From Candidatus Caldarchaeum sp. (GTDB taxonomy: Archaea; Thermoproteota; Nitrososphaeria_A; Caldarchaeales; Caldarchaeaceae): a stretch of 5,321 bases of DNA. The stretch spans positions 1 through 5,321 of the forward strand of contig JANXEM010000036.1 of the NCBI GenBank assembly GCA_025058435.1, given 5' to 3'. The position numbers and the translations under genes were made by a program. The notes under the pieces are model-generated. The model searched no databases. It worked only from the letters and a program-made list of their open reading frames with translations, and was not told the DNA's origin. Below, piece by piece: positions 1 through 5,321 of this stretch (positions are counted from its first letter, which is position 1; the number at the start of each line of letters is the position of its first letter).

Positions 1-22
1 GCGATTAACTTGGTGTGTTGTT

Positions 23-58
23 GTATAACGTATTTATACGGGCATAACGGCGTTATAC
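23..58. promoter_or_regulatory. Tandem palindromic operator candidate at the sufB promoter
   Basis: Two adjacent 17-bp dyads have the form GTATAA-N5-TTATAC. The first (23-39, GTATAACGTATTTATAC) has perfect 6-bp arms. The second (42-58, GCATAACGGCGTTATAC) has one arm mismatch, but its symmetry extends inward to 8-bp arms around a single central G. Their centres are 19 bp apart, and the stretches 23-41 and 42-60 match at 14 of 19 positions. The outer ends also form a 9-bp perfect inverted repeat (22-30 with 51-59). The first dyad covers the TATA-like box and the second reaches the expected transcription start. This is the geometry expected for two dimers of a winged-helix repressor that responds to iron, Fe-S status or oxidants. 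The repeats are seen directly; the regulator and its signal are inference. Confidence 0.5.
33..38 (+). promoter_or_regulatory. TATA-like box of sufB
   Basis: TTTATA is centred about 26 bases before the sufB ATG. In archaea TBP binds around -26/-27, so transcription would start at or within a few bases of the ATG, giving a leaderless or near-leaderless mRNA. The absence of a Shine-Dalgarno sequence in 40-61 agrees with this. Confidence 0.55.
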
Positions 59-61
59 AGG

Positions 62-1462
62 ATGGCTGGAAATTCAACCCTCGAAATCGATTACAGCAAA
101 TACGACTTCAAAGACCCCGAGCTCTACGTCTTCAAATCCAAGCCGGGCCTTTCAAACGAAGTCGTGGAGGAGATTTCGCGGCAGAAGAACGAGCCCGAAT
201 GGCTGAGGAAGTTTAGGCTCAAAAGCCTTGAAATCTTCTACCGGAAACCCATGCCAATATGGGGCGGAGACCTTTCAAACGTCGACTTTGACCGCATCCA
301 CTACTACATCAAGCCCAGCGACCGGAAAGCCCGCAGCTGGGACGACGTACCAGAATACATCAAACAGACCTTCGAACGGCTGGGCATTCCGGAGGCCGAG
401 CGGAAATTCCTCGCGGGCGTCGGAGCGCAGTACGAAAGCGAAGTGGTCTACCACAACCTCCAGAAGGAACTGGAGAAGAAAGGGGTGATCTTCGTCGACC
501 CCGACACCGCTTTCCGGGAATATTCCGACATCTTCAAACCCTACTTCGGCAAAGTTGTTCCACCCGAAGACAACAAGTTCGCGGCCCTCAACAGCGCTGT
601 TTTCAGCGGCGGCAGCTTCATCTACGTTCCTGAAGGAGTTGAAATTCAGTATCCGCTGCAGGCCTACTTCCGCATCAACGCCGCAAACGTCGGCCAGTTC
701 GAAAGGACGCTTATCATCGCCGAGCCTTACAGCAGAGTTCACTACATAGAAGGATGCACGGCCCCCATCTACTCGACTTCGTCCCTGCACACGGCGGTCG
801 TTGAAATCGTCGCCAAAAAAGGAGCCTACGTCCGTTACACCACGCTACAGAACTGGAGCAGCGACGTCTACAACCTCGTGACAAAGAGGGCGCACGCCTA
901 CGAGGAGGCGACGGTCGAATGGGTTGACGCCAACATCGGAAGTAAAGTGACGATGAAATATCCGAGCGTTTATTTGCTGGGCAGGGGGGCCAAAGCCGAC
1001 ATTCTTTCGGTCGCTTTTGCCGGAAAAGGCCAGCATCAGGACACCGGAGCCAAGGCCGTCCATCTCGCGCCCGACACAACCTCACGCATCACATCCAAAT
1101 CGGTCTGCAAAAGCGGCGGCCGAACATCCTACCGCGGGCTCCTGCACGTCGCGAAAGGAGCGAAACGCGTCAAATCCAGCGTCCGATGCGACGCCCTCAT
1201 CCTCGACGACATATCCCGAACCGACACATACCCCTACAACGAAATCAACGAAGAAGACACCACCGCCACGCATGAGGCCACCGTCGGCAAAATCGGCGAA
1301 GAACAGCTTTTCTATCTCATGAGCAGAGGCCTCACGGAGCAGGAAGCCCTCAACATGATTGTCCTCGGGTTCCTCGAGCCCTTCACCAAGACGCTGCCGA
1401 TGGAATACGCCGTCGAATTCAACAGGCTCATCGAGCTGGAAATGTCCGGCTCAGTCGGCTAA
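62..1462 (+). CDS. sufB: Fe-S cluster assembly scaffold protein SufB
   Basis: SufB is a cytoplasmic subunit of the SUF complex with the ATPase SufC and, usually, SufD. It builds iron-sulfur clusters and passes them to apoproteins. The 466-residue product is near the usual length (about 465-495). The N-terminal region carries the family signature NEPEW (43-47) and [18 protein letters not shown] (113-130). The core beta-helix domain follows from about residue 200 to 440, ending in an alpha-helical tail. Only three cysteines are present: C232 (IEGC), C349 and C376 (RCDAL). C232 and C376 correspond to E. coli C254 and C405, and H404-E405 (THEATVGK) to the essential H433-E434 region, so the residues for cluster assembly are kept. 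The N-terminal CxxCxxxC of E. coli SufB is absent. ATG 62 is the first in-frame start after a stop at 26-28 and fits leaderless initiation. The 3' end overlaps the convergent DUF192 gene by 12 bases. No sufC or sufD lies beside it in this window. Confidence 0.97.
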   Translation: MAGNSTLEIDYSKYDFKDPELYVFKSKPGLSNEVVEEISRQKNEPEWLRKFRLKSLEIFYRKPMPIWGGDLSNVDFDRIHYYIKPSDRKARSWDDVPEYIKQTFERLGIPEAERKFLAGVGAQYESEVVYHNLQKELEKKGVIFVDPDTAFREYSDIFKPYFGKVVPPEDNKFAALNSAVFSGGSFIYVPEGVEIQYPLQAYFRINAANVGQFERTLIIAEPYSRVHYIEGCTAPIYSTSSLHTAVVEIVAKKGAYVRYTTLQNWSSDVYNLVTKRAHAYEEATVEWVDANIGSKVTMKYPSVYLLGRGAKADILSVAFAGKGQHQDTGAKAVHLAPDTTSRITSKSVCKSGGRTSYRGLLHVAKGAKRVKSSVRCDALILDDISRTDTYPYNEINEEDTTATHEATVGKIGEEQLFYLMSRGLTEQEALNMIVLGFLEPFTKTLPMEYAVEFNRLIELEMSGSVG

Positions 1463-1993
1463 CCCAGGCGAAAACTCCACAACATCCCCAATCTTTAAAC
1501 CAACTTTTTCACAGACACCGGCGTTAACCTCCAAAACATATTTCGCCTCTTTATCAGGTACGAAAACAGGGCAGGCCTGGGTCGGAATGCAGGGCAGGGC
1601 CTTTTCAACGATGTGAACAACCTGCTTCGACTCGTCGAGCCAGACGATGTCGATGGAAAAACGCATCTCATACATCCAAAACCCGTATTTGCCGGGCCGC
1701 TCAAAAACAAAAAACATCCCCGCGTCTTCGGGTAGATACGGCCTGCCGGAAAGGCCTCTGCTTCTTTCGGCGTCTGTTTTCGCGACTTCGACATAGAAGA
1801 CGCGGGTTTTCAGCTTGACGTAGGGCCTTTGCGTCGCGTCTGTGGTTGTTGATTGGGTGCTGACGGGCTGGACAGCGGTCGACCTTGCCTCGGTATCAGA
1901 GGCCTTGTTGGCTACGGAAGAAAGATTCCAGACGGCAAAAATGAGAATAAAAACGAACAGGGAAATCGCGACGGCCCGGGTTATCTTAGACAA
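1451..1993 (-). CDS. Membrane-anchored DUF192 protein
   Basis: This is a 180-residue protein of the DUF192 family (Pfam PF02643), whose function is not established. A short basic start (K3, R6) precedes one hydrophobic segment at about 7-23. No lipobox cysteine follows, so it is probably an uncleaved N-in anchor. A Ser/Thr-rich linker (about 25-57) leads to the domain at about 60-174, which would face outside the cell. Family hallmarks are [10 protein letters not shown] (75-84), [11 protein letters not shown] (87-97), FWM (105-107), the cysteine pair C135 and C141 (PCIPTQACP) and YVLEVNAG (152-159). C161 is an additional cysteine. The start is TTG at 1993; the only upstream in-frame alternative before a stop is a CTG at 2008, and no ATG, GTG or TTG occurs through the hydrophobic segment. 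The gene overlaps the end of osmC by 8 bases, which suggests translational coupling, and its 3' end overlaps sufB tail to tail. Confidence 0.9.
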   Translation of the reverse strand: MSKITRAVAISLFVFILIFAVWNLSSVANKASDTEARSTAVQPVSTQSTTTDATQRPYVKLKTRVFYVEVAKTDAERSRGLSGRPYLPEDAGMFFVFERPGKYGFWMYEMRFSIDIVWLDESKQVVHIVEKALPCIPTQACPVFVPDKEAKYVLEVNAGVCEKVGLKIGDVVEFSPGLAD

Positions 1994-2426
1994 GCTTCGC
2001 CGATACAGTTATCTTGACGTTGCCTTTCAAAGCTTTCGAAACGGGGCATCCGTCGCCCGCCATAGAAGCCGCCTTCTGAAAACCATCTTGAGACATTCCC
2101 GGAATCTGGCCAACAACGTTCAGCCGCACTTCGGTGATTCGGAACCCTTCATCAGTCTTCGCAAAGACTGCGTCGGCCGTGACTTCAAGCCGTGTCGCCG
2201 GCTTACCTTCTTTGGCCAAGATGTTGGACAAAGCCATGGCGAAACAGCTGGCGTGGGCAGCTGCCAGAAGCTCCTCCGGACTGGTCATTCCCGGAACCTT
2301 CGAAGACCTTGCGGCCCACGTAACATCCTTCGTCGGAAGCGCTCCGCTGTCGAAGCTCACCTGTCCTTTACCGTGGAACAAATCTCCTTCCCAAATGGCT
2401 TTAGCTCTGCTGACAACCTCAGACAT
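1986..2426 (-). CDS. osmC: OsmC/Ohr-family thiol peroxidase-like protein
   Basis: The 146-residue product has the usual OsmC length. OsmC and Ohr proteins are cytoplasmic dimers that reduce organic hydroperoxides with a reactive cysteine and a resolving cysteine. Visible family features are IWEGDLFHGKG near the N-terminus (11-21), PEELLAAAHASCFAMALS (50-67) containing C61 with E52, and AGDGCPVSKAL (123-133) containing C127. C61 and C127 match the catalytic pair, and R40 may be the usual active-site arginine. The ATG at 2426 is preferred because the family alignment begins there and AAGGGG lies just upstream. A TTG at 2483 would add 19 residues and overlap nrdJ by 25 bases. The gene lies 32 bases after the nrdJ stop and overlaps the DUF192 start, so cotranscription is likely. 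A TAAAAA stretch 25 bases before the ATG (2449-2454) could give it its own leaderless promoter. The OsmC versus Ohr subgroup was not settled; the KAxWEGD start favours OsmC. Confidence 0.92.
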   Translation of the reverse strand: MSEVVSRAKAIWEGDLFHGKGQVSFDSGALPTKDVTWAARSSKVPGMTSPEELLAAAHASCFAMALSNILAKEGKPATRLEVTADAVFAKTDEGFRITEVRLNVVGQIPGMSQDGFQKAASMAGDGCPVSKALKGNVKITVSAKLV

Positions 2427-2458
2427 GTCCCCTTGCTGTTTTATGGTGTTTTTAGGCT

Positions 2459-5017
2459 TTACGCTGTAACGCAGCTCGACCAACCACAGTCAAGACATTT
2501 TTGACAACCTTCTTGGAAAACGATGTTCTGGTCGCCGCAGACTGGACAAACCGTAGCCAAAGCCGCCGACGAAACCAAAGCTTTGGCGGAAATCGAACCT
2601 ACGTCGATTCCCAGACTTAGCAGCATTTCCGGCGTCTTGTTGAAGGTTTTGACCGGATATTTTCCGCTTCTTTGGGTGGGGGTGGAAAGAACTTGGGCGG
2701 TTTTAGAGCCGTCTCGGTAGACGGTAACACCCTTGAGGCCCAGCTTATGGGCCGCGATGAAGACTTTGAAAACATCTTCAACATTCACCCACGAAGGCAT
2801 ATTGATGGTTTTGCTCACCGAAGCGTCAACCCATTTCTGCACTTCGTGCTGAGCCCGCAAATGGTCCCACCACGGTATGTCCAAGGCCGTCACGAAAACA
2901 CGCCGTATTGTCGGAGGTATTTCTTCGACTTCCTGAACCGAGCCGCCGTTTTCCGCCACTTTTCTCAAAAAATCCTCTTTGGGGAGGCCGGTTCGCGTGA
3001 TGTATTTTTCGAAGACTTGGTCGACGTAGTAGTATATTCCGGCGGTTGTCTGTTTGCGGTAGACGATGGCGAACTGGGGTTCAAGACCCGACGAAACGTC
3101 GGCGAGCATCGAGATGCTTCCGGTCGGCGCAACCGTCAGGAGATGGCTGTTGCGTATGCCTTTCTTCACCTCGTCTTTGAGTTTTTCCCAGTCCATCGAA
3201 GCAGCGTCTCCGGAGTGAAGGCCTTGGAACGGGATGATTCCATCAGCCCATGATGATCTGTTGAAGTCAGGGAATGGGCCTCTTTTTTGAGCGATTTTCA
3301 CGGATGTTTCGACGGCTTTGTACGCGATGTATTCCATGGTTTTAGACATCGTTTCAAATCCCTGTTCGCTGTTGTATGGAATTCCCAGCCCATACAGCAT
3401 GTCGGCGAGCCCCATGACACCCAAGCCGATGCGCCTCGTCCTCAGCGTCATCGTTTCTATGGCCTCGGTGGGATGCTTCGTCAGGTCTACGACGTTGTCG
3501 AGAAACATCACAGCCGTTTCAACCGCTTCGCCCAGCTCTTCCCAGTCTATCACGCCATCTTTGACGAAGGCGTGTAGGTTGATTGAGCCGAGGTTGCATG
3601 ATTCGTGTGGATAGAGCGGCTGCTCTCCACAGGGGTTGACGCAGTTGATTTCGCCGTAGATTTGTCGTAGTGGGTTTAGCTTGTTGATGTTGTCGTGGTA
3701 GAGCAGTCCCGGGTCGGCTGTTCTCCAAGCGTTTTCGGCTATGAGATGCAGAAGCGTACGCGGGTCGGCCGTTTTCCAAACCGAGCCGTCTCTGGGGTTG
3801 ACGAGGGGGTAAGGCTTGCCGTTTTCGTAGTGTTGCCAGAAATCTTTCTTGACCATGACGGATATGTTGAAGTTCTCCAAAAATCCCGCTGTCTGTTTGG
3901 CTGTGATGAATTTCTCTACGTCGGGATGGCTGATGTCGAGAACTCCGATGTTGGCGCCACGTCGTCTCCCGCCCTGCTTGACAACATCCGTAACCACGTC
4001 GATTATACGCATAAAAGATACAGGGCCCGAAGCGACGCCGCCGGTCGAGGCGACCACGTCGCCTTCCGGCCGGAGCTTGGAATAGTTTACCCCGACGCCG
4101 CCGCCCGTCTTGAAAATTATCGCCGCCTCTTCAGCCGTCCGCATGATGGAAGTGATGTCGTCTTCCACGTCGAGGACGAAGCAAGCGCTCAGCTGGCCGA
4201 GCACCGTCCCCGCGTTGAACAAGGTGGGGCTGTTGGGGAGGAACCGTTTTTCGACCATGATTTGATAGTATTTCCGGTACTGCCGGTAAAAAGCGTCCGG
4301 GTTTTCCCGTAGAAATTCAAGAATTTCTTTCAAAGTTTTCTTCATCTGTCCTTTTTGGGCGAGCCTTCGGTAAAGGGCCGCAAGCCTTTCGAGATGGTGT
4401 ACGTTCCACGTCGTTTCGATTTCGTGTTTGGATGGCCCGACGCCGATTTTCCCCGCGTATCCGACGATTAAATCGTCTTCGACAGGTTTTCTATCCTGTT
4501 TTCCCGAAAGGTCGAAAAACATCGGGTCGTAAACGACGTCGGCCAAAACTATCAACGCGGCTGTCCTCTGGAACATCTCTTTGGGTTTTTCCGCGATTTT
4601 TCCGGTTTTGTCTTTGAGGAGATATCGGGCGGCCATCAGCCTGATTGCGTTGACCGAAAACTTCTTGTCGACTTCGTCGACATGTGTTGTTTCGAGAATT
4701 CTCATTTTTTCTTCGCGGATTCGGGTTCTTTCGTGGCGGTACAGGATGTAGGCTTTGGCCACTTCCTTCAATCCGTGGTCCATCAAAACAGCTTCGACGA
4801 TGTCCTGAATCTCCTCTACGTGAGGAATCTTTTCCGCGCCGTATTTTTCCGCCAACTTACCCAGAACAGAAGCGACTACGGACTGGAGAACCGCTTCATC
4901 TACCAAACCACGGGAAGTCATGGCCTTCCTGACGGCCTCCCGAATCCGGCCGCCGTCAAAATCGACGACACGGCCGTCCCTTTTCACCACTTTGAGAGGC
5001 AGGTTCCGCAACCCCAT
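2459..5017 (-). CDS. nrdJ: Adenosylcobalamin-dependent (class II) ribonucleoside-diphosphate reductase
   Basis: This enzyme makes deoxyribonucleotides for DNA synthesis, using vitamin B12 coenzyme to generate the cysteinyl radical, and so needs no oxygen and no NrdB subunit. The 852-residue product is close to other NrdJ proteins. Order of parts: an ATP-cone allosteric domain (about 9-100, beginning VVKRDGR); the catalytic barrel with NSPTLFNAG (262-270); first redox cysteine C279; the loop KTGGGVGVNYSKLRPEGD (303-320); the active-site motif NPCGE with N461, radical cysteine C463 and E465; second redox cysteine C474 (SCNLGSINL); PTGSIS (631-636); and a tail with six cysteines, CPVCG (824-828) then CQKCLDCGWSSC (838-849). 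That tail is typical of class II enzymes and is thought to re-reduce the active site. All key residues are present and no intein interrupts the motifs. ATG 5017 is chosen because the ATP-cone begins nine residues in and no usable in-frame start lies upstream before a stop at 5053. A GGAGGT lies 14 bases upstream, farther than usual. Confidence 0.97.
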   Translation of the reverse strand: MGLRNLPLKVVKRDGRVVDFDGGRIREAVRKAMTSRGLVDEAVLQSVVASVLGKLAEKYGAEKIPHVEEIQDIVEAVLMDHGLKEVAKAYILYRHERTRIREEKMRILETTHVDEVDKKFSVNAIRLMAARYLLKDKTGKIAEKPKEMFQRTAALIVLADVVYDPMFFDLSGKQDRKPVEDDLIVGYAGKIGVGPSKHEIETTWNVHHLERLAALYRRLAQKGQMKKTLKEILEFLRENPDAFYRQYRKYYQIMVEKRFLPNSPTLFNAGTVLGQLSACFVLDVEDDITSIMRTAEEAAIIFKTGGGVGVNYSKLRPEGDVVASTGGVASGPVSFMRIIDVVTDVVKQGGRRRGANIGVLDISHPDVEKFITAKQTAGFLENFNISVMVKKDFWQHYENGKPYPLVNPRDGSVWKTADPRTLLHLIAENAWRTADPGLLYHDNINKLNPLRQIYGEINCVNPCGEQPLYPHESCNLGSINLHAFVKDGVIDWEELGEAVETAVMFLDNVVDLTKHPTEAIETMTLRTRRIGLGVMGLADMLYGLGIPYNSEQGFETMSKTMEYIAYKAVETSVKIAQKRGPFPDFNRSSWADGIIPFQGLHSGDAASMDWEKLKDEVKKGIRNSHLLTVAPTGSISMLADVSSGLEPQFAIVYRKQTTAGIYYYVDQVFEKYITRTGLPKEDFLRKVAENGGSVQEVEEIPPTIRRVFVTALDIPWWDHLRAQHEVQKWVDASVSKTINMPSWVNVEDVFKVFIAAHKLGLKGVTVYRDGSKTAQVLSTPTQRSGKYPVKTFNKTPEMLLSLGIDVGSISAKALVSSAALATVCPVCGDQNIVFQEGCQKCLDCGWSSCVTA

Positions 5018-5031
5018 CCAATCATGGAAAG

Positions 5032-5037
5032 ACCTCC
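5032..5037 (-). promoter_or_regulatory. Shine-Dalgarno sequence before nrdJ, unusually placed
   Basis: GGAGGT on the minus strand is the only strong ribosome binding sequence in the window. It stands 14 bases before the nrdJ ATG (5017), too far for ideal pairing. It stands only 6 bases before another ATG (5025) that is out of frame and opens a 13-codon ORF ending at 4984. Either the ribosome tolerates the longer spacing or the short ORF is translated first. Confidence 0.55.
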
Positions 5038-5064
5038 GGGTATTTTGTGTTTATTCGGCAAACC

Positions 5065-5070
5065 TTTAAA
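5065..5070. promoter_or_regulatory. TTTAAA core in the divergent nrdJ / sco promoter region
   Basis: TTTAAA is centred about 29 bases before the Sco-gene ATG (5097), consistent with a start site at or just before that ATG and no Shine-Dalgarno. The core is palindromic. Read on the minus strand it would place a start site near 5041, giving nrdJ a leader of about 23 bases that includes GGAGGT. A competing minus-strand box, AATAAA (5050-5055), would put the start near 5026 and exclude the Shine-Dalgarno. The rest of the 79-bp gap (5018-5096) shows no convincing operator. Confidence 0.45.
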
Positions 5071-5096
5071 ACACAATTTTCATATTGCTTCTCAGA

Positions 5097-5321
5097 ATGA
5101 GGTCTAAGTTTTTGTTTTTTGTCGCAGTCGCGGTTTTGGCTGTGGCCACGGGAGCGGTGGCGGCTCTGTTGACCCGCGGAGGGTTAACCGGTTACGAGCC
5201 TCCGATAACCATCCCCGGCGAAAGAGTTCTTCCCGACTTCACCCTCACCGACCAAAACGGTAGGCCATTCAGCCTTTCGAGCGTGAAAGGAAAAGCGGTT
5301 CTCATGTATTTCGGTTACACA
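5097..5321 (+). CDS. Sco1/SenC-family copper chaperone, 5' part only
   Basis: Only the first 75 codons are present; the gene runs off the right edge. An N-terminal hydrophobic segment (about 5-25, after R2 and K4) would export or anchor the protein. A short linker follows, then the start of a thioredoxin-like domain: LPDFTLTDQNGRPFSLSSVKG (about 44-64) and VLMYFGYT (68-75). In Sco proteins YFGYT is followed directly by (H/S)CPxxCP, the copper-binding CxxxC, so the cut falls just before the diagnostic motif. Sco proteins deliver copper to the CuA site of heme-copper oxidases outside the membrane. A general peroxiredoxin or TlpA-like thioredoxin fold is the alternative, but FGYT favours Sco. 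ATG 5097 is preferred over an in-frame TTG at 5085 because of the TATA spacing. The gene is divergent from nrdJ. Confidence 0.83.
   Translation, partial: MRSKFLFFVAVAVLAVATGAVAALLTRGGLTGYEPPITIPGERVLPDFTLTDQNGRPFSLSSVKGKAVLMYFGYT

Noticed and set aside
1..61. End or start of another gene left of sufB
   Set aside because: No open frame with recognisable content is visible in these 61 bases; they read as promoter sequence.
1842..2504. 220-codon plus-strand open frame opposite osmC and the DUF192 start
   Set aside because: It is antisense to two genes with clear family motifs, has no recognisable domain and is explained by codon bias on the other strand. The same holds for long plus-strand frames inside nrdJ, such as 2672-3253 and 3695-4312.
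4001..4012. Further TTATAC half-site inside nrdJ
   Set aside because: It is a single half-site within coding sequence, with no partner arm at the right spacing and no promoter nearby.
2459..5017. Intein in the ribonucleotide reductase
   Set aside because: Archaeal reductases often carry inteins, but here NPCGE, SCNLGSINL and PTGSIS are continuous and the total length is normal.
5071..5087. Possible NrdR-like box (ACACAAT ... ATATTG) between nrdJ and the Sco gene
   Set aside because: The left half fits the ACACWAT half-site, but the right half lacks the matching GTGT and the internal symmetry is imperfect. NrdR is mainly bacterial and two adjacent boxes would be expected.

Overview
The window looks archaeal. 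AT-rich TATA-like boxes lie about 25-30 bases before the start codons of the two plus-strand genes and leave almost no room for a leader. The SufB protein reads like those of the Thaumarchaeota/Aigarchaeota branch, by recollection of family sequences and not by a search. Base composition is moderate, a little over half G+C by eye. The Sco-type copper protein at the right edge suggests a heme-copper terminal oxidase, so a respiring and probably aerobic or microaerobic archaeon (inference).

Layout from left to right. Positions 1-61 hold the sufB promoter, with two tandem 17-bp palindromes over the TATA box and the presumed transcription start. sufB (62-1462, plus) encodes a scaffold subunit of the SUF iron-sulfur cluster assembly complex. 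It ends in a 12-base tail-to-tail overlap with a minus-strand cluster. In the order it is transcribed, that cluster is nrdJ (5017-2459, adenosylcobalamin-dependent ribonucleotide reductase), an OsmC/Ohr-family peroxiredoxin-like gene (2426-1986), and a membrane-anchored DUF192 protein (1993-1451) whose TTG start overlaps the osmC stop. A 79-bp divergent promoter region (5018-5096) separates nrdJ from a plus-strand Sco1/SenC gene, which the window cuts just before its expected CxxxC copper site.

Functionally the genes share a loose theme of metal and thiol redox chemistry: Fe-S assembly, thiol-based peroxide removal, a cobalamin and cysteine radical enzyme, and copper delivery to an oxidase. 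They do not form one pathway. Most of the window is ordinary housekeeping sequence, with no mobile element, CRISPR array, tRNA or rRNA seen. The points most worth a second look are the tandem operator-like palindromes at sufB, sufB standing without sufC or sufD beside it, and the misplaced Shine-Dalgarno with a 13-codon overlapping ORF at the start of nrdJ.
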